Origin: an uncultured Porphyromonadaceae bacterium
GTDB lineage: Bacteria; Bacteroidota; Bacteroidia; Bacteroidales; Muribaculaceae
Assembly: GCA_902491515.1 (NCBI GenBank)
Contig: CABUIC010000001.1
Coordinates: forward strand, 1-64,000
DNA length: 64,000 nt
Direction of reading: 5' to 3'
Part shown: piece after piece, positions 16,144 through 23,904 of the stretch
Layout: every line of letters starts with the position of its first letter
Numbering within the stretch: position 1 is the stretch's first letter
Position numbers and translations under genes: made by a program
The notes under the pieces: model-generated
The model's database searches: none
What the model saw: only the letters and a program-made list of their open reading frames with translations
Told to the model about the DNA's origin: nothing

Positions 16144-17580
16144 TCAACGCTCGAGTATTGCCGTGCCGAGAGGCGCGAGACGGCCTTCGATGAAACCGTT
16201 CTTCGAGGTGAACGTAGCGCCGCTCACGGCGTCAGTGTAACTGCCGGCGGGAAGGGAGGTCTCCATCTTGAATTTCTGTTCCTTGTCGGAGAAATTCACG
16301 AGTGCTGCGCCTTTTTCGCCACGGGCAACTTCTGCAACGGCCTGGTTCTTGGAGAAGAAGATGTGTTCGGGTTCGCCGGCCATGGCCTTTTTGAACTTAT
16401 TGACGGCAACAACTTCGGGAGCGAAGAACTCGTCGTTGCCGCGGTCGCCGATACGGTTGTTGCCCCAGTAATTCTCGCGGGTGCTTCCGGCCGGACGGCT
16501 GAAGAAGAGGGGACGGCCGTTCTGACGGGCGGCGAGGAAAACCCATGCGGCGCGGATCTGGTCGTCGGTGAGGCCGGCGCTCTCGTGGGCGTTGCAGTAT
16601 GTGTCGTGGCTTTCCACCCAAGTTACCAGATGGTCCGGCGCCTCATGGTACCAGTCGAGAAGGGCGTCGGAGAACTGCCCTTTTGAGAGGGCTTCGCGAA
16701 GTACGTGGCCGTAAGAGCTGGCGGTCATGTCCATGTATTCGGCGTATTCCTTCTCGGGAACACCCTTGTCCTGGAGAACTTCGCCGTAGATGAAGAGGCT
16801 GTCGGGCATAAGAAGCGAGAGGCCCTTCACAGCCTCGCGGCCGGTGGCTATGTCCCAGAAATTATTTTTCCATCCGTTGGCGGCAACCTTGGGGTCGAGG
16901 GGGTCGGAGTGGACGCCGATGTGCTTGGCGGTGTCGTAGCGGAAGCCGCGGGCGCCGAGATTGATGAGGTCGTTGACGTACTGGAGATAGTAGTACTGGA
17001 AGTCCGGGTTCTCCGTGTTCACGTCGGGAAGGCCGCCCATCTGGCCCGTGGTGCACTCCATGCGGTCGTCCCATTTGGTGATGGGTGTGAAGCCGTTGGC
17101 GTGGAAAAGGTTCTCGTGGCCGCCTACGGCATTGTCGAGACCGGGAAGAACGGCGGTGTGGTCGATGGCCGTATGGTTGGGAAGAACGTCGACAATCACG
17201 CGCACACCGTATTTATATGCGCTGTCGCACATGGCCTTGAAGTCGTCGCGGTCGCCAAGCATGTAGTTGCCGATTTTCCAGTCGGTAGGCTGATAGTAGT
17301 AGTACCATTTGCCCTGGACGCTGTCGCCGGGCTGGCTGAAGAGTGCGCGTCCTCCGCCGTCACCTACGAAACATGCCTGTACCGGGGAGGTCTGGACGAA
17401 GCTGTACCCGGCCTCAGCGATTTTTTGCATATTGGCTGCAATGGTGTCGAGGCTCCACGACCACGCGTGGAGGATGACTTCGTCTTCGGTGGAAGCTTTG
17501 GCCGGGCCCTTTGCCATGGCGCTCGTGCAGGACAGAAGACCGATGCCGGCGCCTGCAAGGAGTAGCTTTTTGAAATTCAT
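16144..17580 (-). CDS. Secreted GH13 alpha-amylase
   Basis: The 478-aa protein hydrolyses alpha-1,4-glucans such as starch. The GH13 catalytic residues are clear: nucleophile Asp216 in RGFRYDTAKH, acid/base Glu267 in IYGEVL, and transition-state Asp326 in WVESHD; DVLPNH is region I. A small all-beta C domain follows. The N-terminus is a signal peptide; cleavage after AMA and lipidation at Cys18 (LLSC) are both possible, so periplasmic and lipoprotein fates cannot be separated. It stands alone without SusC/SusD neighbours. Its promoter is at 17636-17667. The glycogen operon at 49-54 kb acts on intracellular alpha-glucan and is probably functionally distinct. Confidence 0.92.
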   Translation of the reverse strand: MNFKKLLLAGAGIGLLSCTSAMAKGPAKASTEDEVILHAWSWSLDTIAANMQKIAEAGYSFVQTSPVQACFVGDGGGRALFSQPGDSVQGKWYYYYQPTDWKIGNYMLGDRDDFKAMCDSAYKYGVRVIVDVLPNHTAIDHTAVLPGLDNAVGGHENLFHANGFTPITKWDDRMECTTGQMGGLPDVNTENPDFQYYYLQYVNDLINLGARGFRYDTAKHIGVHSDPLDPKVAANGWKNNFWDIATGREAVKGLSLLMPDSLFIYGEVLQDKGVPEKEYAEYMDMTASSYGHVLREALSKGQFSDALLDWYHEAPDHLVTWVESHDTYCNAHESAGLTDDQIRAAWVFLAARQNGRPLFFSRPAGSTRENYWGNNRIGDRGNDEFFAPEVVAVNKFKKAMAGEPEHIFFSKNQAVAEVARGEKGAALVNFSDKEQKFKMETSLPAGSYTDAVSGATFTSKNGFIEGRLAPLGTAILER

Positions 17581-17635
17581 GGTGGAAAAATGTCTATTTA
17601 TTGCTTTGGTTTATAGCTGAAAATCTTTAATTACG

Positions 17636-17667
17636 TAAAGTTACGACAAAATCCGGCTTTCGCCAAA
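17636..17667 (-). promoter_or_regulatory. Promoter of the alpha-amylase gene
   Basis: Read leftward, TTTG (17667-17664), a 20-nt spacer and TAACTTTA (17643-17636) match the two-part Bacteroidetes promoter, with the final G of the -7 box replaced by A. It lies 55 nt before the ATG. Confidence 0.55.
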
Positions 17668-17728
17668 TCACTCTGCGTTAAATTAACAAAAAATCGTTAA
17701 TCCGCTTCATCTGCACGTGTTTTTTGCG

Positions 17729-17736
17729 TAATTTTG
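17729..17736 (+). promoter_or_regulatory. -7 box directly before the DAHP synthase gene
   Basis: TAATTTTG followed by C ends only 7 nt before the ATG at 17744. If used, the transcript would begin at or next to the start codon (leaderless or nearly so). No TTTG -33 element is visible at the usual distance. Confidence 0.5.
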
Positions 17737-17743
17737 CCGTGAA

Positions 17744-18838
17744 ATGGAAAACCTCCGGCCTCTTTTTCCCGACCTGCCCGAGTGTGGCGTATTGCCTCAC
17801 GGCCCGGCGATAATAGCCGGCCCCTGCAGCGCCGAATCGCGCGGGCAGACGCTTGCCACGGCCGAGGCTCTTGCCCGTGGAGGCGTCCGCGTGTTCCGCG
17901 CAGGCATATGGAAGCCCCGCACGCGTCCCGGTAGTTTCGAGGGGGTGGGGGACGAGGCTCTTCCGTGGCTGAAAGAAGTCAGGGAGACCACGGGGATGAA
18001 GGTGCTTACGGAGGTCGCGACGCCCGAGCATGTTGCCTCGGCTGTTTCAGCCGGCCTCGACGGTGTGTGGATCGGCGCCCGCACCACCACCAACCCGTTT
18101 GCCGTCCAGGACATTGCCGATGCTCTTGCGGCGCTTCCCGAAATGGAACGGGACAGGCTTGCCGTGCTTGTTAAGAACCCCGTAAATCCCGACCTTGAGC
18201 TCTGGATCGGTGCCCTCCAGCGCCTGTATAGAGCCGGAGTGCGTCGCCTTGGCGCGATTCACCGCGGATTCAGCTATTATGCACCCGGCCCTTCGGACTA
18301 TAGGAACGCTCCTTACTGGCGGATACCGATAGAATTGCACCGAAGGTTCCCCTCGCTTCCCTTGTTTTTCGACCCGAGCCATACTGCCGGAGTCCGCAGA
18401 TATGTGGGACCTTTGAGCGCACAGGCGCTTGAAATGTGTTTCGACGGACTGATTGTCGAGGTGCATTGCAATCCTGACGCGGCTCTCTCGGACGCCGCCC
18501 AGCAGCTGACTCCGGATGATTTCCTGAAAATGGCCGGCGAGCTCCGTAAATCGGCGGAGGCTCCGGCCGAAGCGTCGCTTTCCATCCTCCGGGATGAAAT
18601 CGACGCGCTCGACAAAGAGTTGCTCGAGGTTCTGAGCCGGCGCATGGATGTCTCGCGCCGAATCGGCGAGCTCAAGCGAAAGCAGGGACTGGCTGTAGTC
18701 CAGCCCTCCCGCTATGCCCGCCTTATCGACGAGCGCACGGCCCGCGCGGAGACTCTCGGGCTGCCCGCTGAATTTGTCAGGGGAATATTTTCGGCAATCC
18801 ATGAGGAATCGGTGCGCCGTCAGTTGCCGGAAAAATAA
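17744..18838 (+). CDS. Fused 3-deoxy-7-phosphoheptulonate synthase / chorismate mutase
   Basis: The enzyme carries the first step of the shikimate pathway (PEP plus erythrose-4-phosphate to DAHP) and the chorismate-to-prephenate step towards Phe and Tyr. Residues 1 to about 270 are a KDO8P-synthase-like (type I beta) DAHP synthase with IAGPCSAES, AGIWKPRTRPGSFEG and DPSHTAG. Residues from about 283 (ILRDEIDALDKELLEVLSRR) form an AroQ-type chorismate mutase. This fusion is usual in Bacteroidetes; the mutase part often serves as an allosteric sensor. The short N-terminus fits the family, which supports the ATG at 17744 despite the close promoter box. aroE lies at 32740. Confidence 0.93.
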   Translation: MENLRPLFPDLPECGVLPHGPAIIAGPCSAESRGQTLATAEALARGGVRVFRAGIWKPRTRPGSFEGVGDEALPWLKEVRETTGMKVLTEVATPEHVASAVSAGLDGVWIGARTTTNPFAVQDIADALAALPEMERDRLAVLVKNPVNPDLELWIGALQRLYRAGVRRLGAIHRGFSYYAPGPSDYRNAPYWRIPIELHRRFPSLPLFFDPSHTAGVRRYVGPLSAQALEMCFDGLIVEVHCNPDAALSDAAQQLTPDDFLKMAGELRKSAEAPAEASLSILRDEIDALDKELLEVLSRRMDVSRRIGELKRKQGLAVVQPSRYARLIDERTARAETLGLPAEFVRGIFSAIHEESVRRQLPEK

Positions 18839-18873
18839 TTTTTTTGGCAGGACGTGTCACCTCTTATATTTTC

Positions 18874-18898
18874 GAAACGTCATTAAAGCGAGACGTCT
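18874..18898 (+). promoter_or_regulatory. Candidate ECF-type promoter of the sigma factor operon
   Basis: GAAAC (18874-18878), a 15-nt spacer and CGTCT (18894-18898) fit the general -35 (GAAC-like) and -10 (CGTC) pattern of ECF sigma factors. The -10 is part of a perfect 12-bp palindrome CGAGACGTCTCG (18889-18900). It lies 39 nt before the first gene of the operon, as expected for autoregulation. A housekeeping-like TATATTTT at about 18866 is an alternative. Confidence 0.45.
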
Positions 18899-18937
18899 CG
18901 AAAAGAACATTTATGAACCTCTAAAAACAAGAATTTT

Positions 18938-19363
18938 ATGGTGGCAATATTAGTCCCTATTTTCGTCTGTGTGGTGCTTCCGGTCTGCATCGTAGGTATT
19001 TATTATGCCTCAACAGCATATTCGGCAAAACAACGCTCTGAAGTGCTCATCAAGGCCATTGAGGCCAACAACAACATCGACACCGACCGTCTGGCCGAAA
19101 TTCTCGGCGATGAAGGGAAGAAGTCTAAAACTCCTGCCGAACAACTCGCCGGACGACTCTTGCGCGGTACAACATTCAGCCTCATCGGTCTTGTCCTGAT
19201 TGGCCTGAGCATCGGCAACATGTGCACAGGCGTCGATTTCCAGTCAGACAGCGCCTTCATCCCAATGTTGGCTGGCGGAGTTTCTCTTGCCATCGGCATT
19301 GCTTTTCTGGTAGTATACTTTGCTACCCGCAGACAAGTCCCCGATAGCTCGGACAAGGACTGA
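18938..19363 (+). CDS. DUF6249-like small membrane protein
   Basis: The 141-aa product has an N-terminal membrane helix (LVPIFVCVVLPVCIVGIYY), a cytoplasmic helical segment (KQRSEVLIKAIEANNNIDTDRLAEIL) and two further hydrophobic helices (FSLIGLVLIGLSIG and LAGGVSLAIGIAFLVVYF). This layout is that of the DUF6249 family, found before ECF sigma genes in Bacteroidetes. It ends 3 nt before the sigma factor gene, so the two are co-transcribed. It may sense envelope state or regulate the sigma factor; direct evidence is lacking. Confidence 0.75.
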   Translation: MVAILVPIFVCVVLPVCIVGIYYASTAYSAKQRSEVLIKAIEANNNIDTDRLAEILGDEGKKSKTPAEQLAGRLLRGTTFSLIGLVLIGLSIGNMCTGVDFQSDSAFIPMLAGGVSLAIGIAFLVVYFATRRQVPDSSDKD

Positions 19364-19366
19364 ACG

Positions 19367-19861
19367 ATGACCCGCGAAGAATTCACCGTACAAGCGGAGG
19401 CTGTCAGCGGATCGCTTCGGCGCTTCCTGACGGCCCTCTGCTGCGGAGATTGCTCCACGGCCGACGACATAGCCCAGGAGGCGTTGATTAAGGCATATCT
19501 CTCGAGCGAGGGCCTTAGAGATGAGACGAAATTCCGGGCATGGATTTTTCGGATAGCCTATAATTGTTTTATCAGTCACAGGCGCGCTCTCGGAGCTGCC
19601 CCGGCGGCAGTGAGTACTGAGGACGAGAGTGCCCGCAGCGTTTATTCAGGCGACAGCGCTGACGGCGCGTTCCGCTATCAGGCTCTGTATGCCGCCCTCG
19701 ACCGGCTCGGACCGAGAGAACGCTCGGCAATCCTCCTTTATTATATGCAGGGCTACAGCGTGCGAGAGACCGCCGGCATCGTCGAGGCCTCGGAAGAGGC
19801 CGTAAAACAATATCTTTCGCGCGGTCGAAGGCACCTGCGCGGGCTTCTTGAAAATGAATGA
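19367..19861 (+). CDS. ECF-type RNA polymerase sigma factor
   Basis: The 164-aa protein has the two sigma-70 domains of extracytoplasmic-function factors: region 2 (DDIAQEALIKAYL and KFRAWIFRIAYNCFISHRR) and region 4 (LDRLGPRERSAILLYYMQGYSVRETAGIV, then SEEAVKQYLSRGRRHLR). Region 2 begins with three close cysteines (CCGDC), which is unusual but sits in a variable helix. There is no SusC/D or FecR neighbour; instead it lies between two small membrane-protein genes and is probably controlled by them. The downstream gene overlaps its last 8 nt. Confidence 0.9.
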   Translation: MTREEFTVQAEAVSGSLRRFLTALCCGDCSTADDIAQEALIKAYLSSEGLRDETKFRAWIFRIAYNCFISHRRALGAAPAAVSTEDESARSVYSGDSADGAFRYQALYAALDRLGPRERSAILLYYMQGYSVRETAGIVEASEEAVKQYLSRGRRHLRGLLENE

Positions 19862-20243
19862 TATGGATAATACTGAAGATAAGAAAATAAGAGAGCTTTT
19901 CGGAGCTTACCACCCTGAGCAGAGTTCGGCTCGGGACTTCATGATGGAACTGGAGCGGCGGATGGATGCCGTAGAGTTCATCCGCGAGCGCCAGACCGAG
20001 GCGGCGCGGGCGCGCAAGACAGCGCTGGCAGTTGCCTCGGCTACTGGATTCCTTGCCGGGTTCCTTTTCTCGCGCTTTTTGCCTTCAATCATTGTTTTCC
20101 TCGAAAACTTGGGTCTGGCCAATGCTCTCCCCGGATCGACCGACGTAGTCGGTTGGTCTCTGGTTGCGGCGGCGACAGTAGCCTCCGCTGTCGGTACCTT
20201 TGAGCTGAGCCTTTCCTTGCCCGTGAGAAAACAGGGTTTTTAA
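19854..20243 (+). CDS. Small membrane protein, possible anti-sigma partner
   Basis: The 129-aa product has a soluble charged N-terminal part (RELFGAYHPEQSSARDFMMELERRMDAVEFI), a first hydrophobic helix (TALAVASATGFLAGFLF) and a second region (VGWSLVAAATVASAVGTFEL). Cytoplasmic N-terminus plus membrane helices is the arrangement expected of a membrane anti-sigma factor, but I see no recognisable anti-sigma or zinc motif. ATG 19854 overlaps the sigma gene by 8 nt; ATG 19863 is the alternative. Together with the DUF6249 gene this forms a three-gene unit. Confidence 0.65.
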   Translation: MNDMDNTEDKKIRELFGAYHPEQSSARDFMMELERRMDAVEFIRERQTEAARARKTALAVASATGFLAGFLFSRFLPSIIVFLENLGLANALPGSTDVVGWSLVAAATVASAVGTFELSLSLPVRKQGF

Positions 20244-20273
20244 CATTCGGACAAAACTTATTCGCGATTTTTG

Positions 20274-20304
20274 TTGTCGGATTGGATAATAATTGTTACC
20301 TTTG
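20274..20304 (+). promoter_or_regulatory. Promoter of the ROK kinase gene
   Basis: TTG at 20274-20276, a 20-nt spacer and TACCTTTG (20297-20304) match the Bacteroidetes promoter with a slightly degenerate -33. The ATG follows 45 nt downstream. Confidence 0.65.
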
Positions 20305-20349
20305 AACATTTAATCAACTCTTTCAATCCACACCAATCTTATACCTTCA

Positions 20350-21306
20350 ATGAAACCCTACGTTCTCGGCATCGACATAGGCGGTACAAACACCGTTTTC
20401 GGCCTTGTAGACACCCGCGGTATGGTAATAGCCAGCGGCTCTATCAAAACAGCAAAACATTCCAATATTGACGATTACATCGATGAACTCTATACGGAGG
20501 CAACGCGCCTTATGGAGGCCAACGATGCTGTCGACAAAGTTCACGGCATAGGCATCGGCGCACCCAACGCCAACTATTTCACAGGCACAATCGAGGACGG
20601 CGTCAACCTTCCCTGGCCCACGCCTATACCTCTCGCCGAGCTCGTAAGCTCAAAGTTCGGCATTCCTGTGGCTATCACCAACGACGCCAACGCCGCCGCC
20701 ATCGGCGAAATGACTTACGGCGCCGCCCGCGGTCTCAAGGACTTCATCATGATTACTCTCGGAACCGGCGTCGGTTCGGGCATCGTAATCAACGGTCAGG
20801 TGGTTTACGGCCATGACGGATTCGCCGGCGAGCTCGGCCACATGATTGTAAAGCGCAACAACGGGCGCCTATGCGGCTGCGGCCGGACTGGTTGCCTCGA
20901 GGCATACTGCTCCGCCACGGGCGTTGCCCGCACGGCCCGCGAATTCCTCGAAATCCGCACGGAGCCTTCGACGCTCCGCAATCTACCCATAGACCAGATT
21001 ACATCCAAAGACGTGTATGACGCCGCTATGAACGGCGACCAGCTTTCCAAAGATGTGTTTGATTTCACGGGCAAAATCCTTGGCGAGGCTTTCGCCGATA
21101 TGATGGTGTTCTCCTCTCCCGAGGCTTTCATCCTTTTCGGAGGCCTTGCAAAGAGCGGTGAGCTCCTGCTCAAACCCTTGCGCAACGCCATGGACCTCAA
21201 CATGATGCCCATCTTCAAGGGCAAAGCCAAGGTCCTGCTCAGCGAGCTCAAGGAAGCCGATGCTGCCGTTCTCGGCGCATCCGCCCTCGGCTGGGAAGCC
21301 AAATAA
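20350..21306 (+). CDS. ROK-family sugar kinase (glucokinase-like)
   Basis: The 318-aa protein has the ATP-binding DIGGTNTVFGLVD at the start, the catalytic TNDANAAAIGE segment, the second phosphate loop TLGTGVGSGIVI, and the ROK zinc motif around LGHM and CGCGRTGCLEAY. It probably phosphorylates glucose or a related hexose. As a lone gene with its own promoter and terminator it is more likely the housekeeping glucokinase than a pathway-specific kinase or regulator; no DNA-binding domain is present. Confidence 0.9.
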   Translation: MKPYVLGIDIGGTNTVFGLVDTRGMVIASGSIKTAKHSNIDDYIDELYTEATRLMEANDAVDKVHGIGIGAPNANYFTGTIEDGVNLPWPTPIPLAELVSSKFGIPVAITNDANAAAIGEMTYGAARGLKDFIMITLGTGVGSGIVINGQVVYGHDGFAGELGHMIVKRNNGRLCGCGRTGCLEAYCSATGVARTAREFLEIRTEPSTLRNLPIDQITSKDVYDAAMNGDQLSKDVFDFTGKILGEAFADMMVFSSPEAFILFGGLAKSGELLLKPLRNAMDLNMMPIFKGKAKVLLSELKEADAAVLGASALGWEAK

Positions 21307-21328
21307 GGACTGAAAATAAGCAATAGAA

Positions 21329-21358
21329 AGAGGCGCGCTCCGCGAGGAACGCGCCTCT
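21329..21358. terminator. Bidirectional terminator between the ROK kinase gene and lpxB
   Basis: AGAGGCGCG (21329-21337) pairs with CGCGCCTCT (21350-21358). The convergent genes on either side end at 21306 and 21360, so it closes both the kinase transcript and the long leftward operon ending in lpxB. Confidence 0.75.
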
Positions 21359-21359
21359 G

Positions 21360-22523
21360 CTATTTAGCAGAAAGCGCCTCTACGATTTCTTTTGCGGCGG
21401 TAGCCGGTGCGTTTTTGTCGGTCAGGCGCATGGCGATTTCCTTGTACCCTTCGAGTTGGGCCAGACGGTCCGGGGCATCCGGCCGGAGCAGGCCGCCCAG
21501 TTTCCCGCTCACGTTGTCTGGCGTGCATTCATGCAGGAGCAGTTCAGGAATGACTTCGCGGCCGGCAATGAGGTTGGGAAGGGTGACGAAGGGGACCGAC
21601 AATACTTTTGACATCAGCTTATATGCCAGTTTTGAACCGTTGGAGCGATACATTGCAACCTGCGGGACGGAGCACAAGGCGAGTTCAAGTGTCGCCGTGC
21701 CAGAAGTGGCGAGGGCTCCCCGGCAGTGTGCGAGGACGGCGGGGGTGGATTTTTCCCTGACTACGGGCACTTCCCGCCCGGCAATGAATGAAGAATAAAA
21801 CTCATCTTCGATGCCTGGAGCGCCGATAATCAGAGCCTTGTATTGTGTGAAGCGGTCCATGGCCTCGAGCATCACGGGAAGATTAGCCCGGATCTCACCC
21901 TTCCGGCTTCCGGGCATAAGAGCCACCAGCGGACGGTTGGGCCTGAATCGGTATTTCAAAAGAAAATCCTCATGAGTCGAGGCTTCGGCGAGCTGTCGGC
22001 GCACTTCCTCTACCGATGGGTTGCCGGCGTAGACAAGCTGATTGTTCCCGGCGTATTTTCCTCCGGCATAACTGTTGTAAAAATCGGCCTCGAAAGGAAA
22101 TATTGTGAAGACTTTGTTGCAAAGGCGCAGAATTGTTTTCGTGCGCCATTTCTTCCAGGCCCATACCTTAGGCGGAATGTAATAGAAAACGGGAATATTC
22201 CGCTTTGCGGCCTCCCGGGCCACGCGCAGGTTGAAGCTCGGATAGTCGATGAGAATTAGTGCGTCAGGCTTCTCCGCGTCGAGCACACGTATTGCCGCGC
22301 GGAGATTGCGCCTTATGTCGGCGAGATGGCGGAGAACTTCGGAGAAGCCCATATAGGCCATTTCCCGGATGTGTACAAGCGGGGCCTTACCGCTCTCGGC
22401 TTGCATCATGTCTCCTCCGAAGAAGGTGAAGATGGCCGAAGGGTCGTTCCCGGAGAGCTCTCGGATGAGGGCCGCGCCGTGGAGGTCGCCGGATGCTTCA
22501 CCGGCTATAAGGAAATAGTTCAT
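21360..22523 (-). CDS. lpxB: Lipid-A-disaccharide synthase
   Basis: It joins UDP-2,3-diacylglucosamine and lipid X in lipid A synthesis at the inner membrane. The 387-aa length is normal. The N-terminal GEASGDLHGA signature, the YYIPPKVWAWKKWR segment and LMPGSRKGEI are family hallmarks. It is the last gene of the leftward operon that starts with dnaN, 3 nt after the YigZ-like gene. No other lpx genes are nearby. Confidence 0.95.
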   Translation of the reverse strand: MNYFLIAGEASGDLHGAALIRELSGNDPSAIFTFFGGDMMQAESGKAPLVHIREMAYMGFSEVLRHLADIRRNLRAAIRVLDAEKPDALILIDYPSFNLRVAREAAKRNIPVFYYIPPKVWAWKKWRTKTILRLCNKVFTIFPFEADFYNSYAGGKYAGNNQLVYAGNPSVEEVRRQLAEASTHEDFLLKYRFRPNRPLVALMPGSRKGEIRANLPVMLEAMDRFTQYKALIIGAPGIEDEFYSSFIAGREVPVVREKSTPAVLAHCRGALATSGTATLELALCSVPQVAMYRSNGSKLAYKLMSKVLSVPFVTLPNLIAGREVIPELLLHECTPDNVSGKLGGLLRPDAPDRLAQLEGYKEIAMRLTDKNAPATAAKEIVEALSAK

Positions 22524-22526
22524 GAC

Positions 22527-23120
22527 TTAAAGTATTGAAAGTCCCTCTATGTCGCCGAGGCGTCGGCGCAGATTGTCGGCGTGGTCAAGGCGGATGCGGA
22601 GTGTCATGCTGCATACATTGTCGAAGGACTGGCTCACAACCTCGGCCTCTCCACCCTTGGCGAGCCTCATCACCGGTTCCATGCTGAGATACGGAAAGGT
22701 GAAGGACACGTCCGCCATGTCGTGGAGCTCTATGATTTCTCCGGCGGAGATTGCCTCGCGCGCGGCCTCGCGGTAGGCCACGATCAGGCCCGACGTTCCG
22801 AGCTTTATGCCGCCGAAATATCGGACGACGGCTATCGCCACATTGGTGAGATTGAATGAGTTGATCTGGCCGAGAATGGGCTTGCCGGCTGTTCCGGAGG
22901 GCTCGCCGTTGTCGCTGGAAAGGAATTCATTGCGTTCCGAGCCTATCATGTAGGCCCAGCAGACGTGGCGCGCGTCGAAATATTTTTTCTGAATGGCAGA
23001 AATGAAGGCCTTGGCCTCGGCTGCGCTTTCGACAGGCGCCGCGAAGGCCATGAACTTGCTCATCTTCTCCTTGTACACGCCTTCGGAGGGCCGGGCGAGT
23101 GTGTAGTAGACGTCTGCCAT
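22527..23120 (-). CDS. YigZ/IMPACT-family protein
   Basis: The 197-aa product carries the UPF0029/Impact domain (KKYFDARHVCWAYMIG, SSDNGEPSGTAGKPIL and RYFGGIKLGTSGLI), followed by a C-terminal ferredoxin-like part. Family members interact with translation or with nucleic acid, but the role of YigZ is unsettled. It lies between rlmB and lpxB, with gaps of 16 and 3 nt. Confidence 0.9.
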   Translation of the reverse strand: MADVYYTLARPSEGVYKEKMSKFMAFAAPVESAAEAKAFISAIQKKYFDARHVCWAYMIGSERNEFLSSDNGEPSGTAGKPILGQINSFNLTNVAIAVVRYFGGIKLGTSGLIVAYREAAREAISAGEIIELHDMADVSFTFPYLSMEPVMRLAKGGEAEVVSQSFDNVCSMTLRIRLDHADNLRRRLGDIEGLSIL

Positions 23121-23136
23121 GGGAAGTGCGAAGAAA

Positions 23137-23892
23137 TCAGATTATTTCGAGGTCGGAGGCGAGGCGCTGGCGGACAACCTCGTACATCATGACTCCGGCA
23201 GCCACGCTGACGTTGAGCGAGCCGATTTTACCGAACATGGGAATTGCCACGGGCGTGTCGCAGAGCGCGAGCACTTCCTTGGAAATACCGACATCCTCGG
23301 CGCCCATTACGATGGCAACGGGAGTCGTGTAGTTGCCGAGCGTGTAGTTTTCCGCCGATTTCTCGGTTGCGGCTACAATCTGGTAACCCGAGTCCTTGAG
23401 ATATTCCACGGCGTCGCGAAGGCTGTCTTCTCGGCACACGGGGATGTGGAGCAAAGCTCCGGCCGAAGTCTTGACGGCATCGGCGCCCACGCTGACAGAG
23501 CCGCGGCGAGGGATGATTATGGCATTGACGCCGCAGCATTCCGCCGTGCGGGCTATGGCGCCGAAATTCCTGACGTCGGTAAGACCGTCGAGCACGAGAA
23601 CGAAAGGCAGGATGCCTTCTTCATAGAGCCCGCTTACGACATCCGAGAGGCGGTGATAGTCGACAGCGGCCAGTACGGCCACTACGCCCTGATGGTTCTT
23701 GCGCGTGATGCGGTTGAGTTTCTCAACGGGTACGCGCTGGACGGGCACCTTGTGCTCGCGGGCGAGTTGCGTCAGACGGACAGCGAGCTCGCTGTGGAGG
23801 TCTTTCTTGAGGAAGAGCCGGTCTATGGTCTTTCCGGCCTCGATGGCTTCGATGACGGAATGAAGTCCGAAGATATAGTCGTTGGAGTCCAA
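23137..23892 (-). CDS. rlmB: SpoU/TrmH-family RNA 2'-O-methyltransferase, RlmB-like
   Basis: The 251-aa protein has an N-terminal RNA-binding substrate domain (IFGLHSVIEAIEAG) and a C-terminal trefoil-knot SPOUT domain with its three motifs: LDGLTDVRNFGAIARTA, VMGAEDVGIS and GSLNVSVAAGVMMYE. RlmB methylates G2251 of 23S rRNA; other targets in the family are possible. It is separated by 12 nt from recN upstream. Confidence 0.9.
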   Translation of the reverse strand: MDSNDYIFGLHSVIEAIEAGKTIDRLFLKKDLHSELAVRLTQLAREHKVPVQRVPVEKLNRITRKNHQGVVAVLAAVDYHRLSDVVSGLYEEGILPFVLVLDGLTDVRNFGAIARTAECCGVNAIIIPRRGSVSVGADAVKTSAGALLHIPVCREDSLRDAVEYLKDSGYQIVAATEKSAENYTLGNYTTPVAIVMGAEDVGISKEVLALCDTPVAIPMFGKIGSLNVSVAAGVMMYEVVRQRLASDLEII

Positions 23893-23904
23893 TGTATTCT
23901 GAAT

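Noticed and set aside
17678..17705. TTAA-rich palindromic sequence between the amylase and DAHP synthase genes
   Set aside because: AT-rich promoter sequence makes such matches likely by chance, and no known operator fits.
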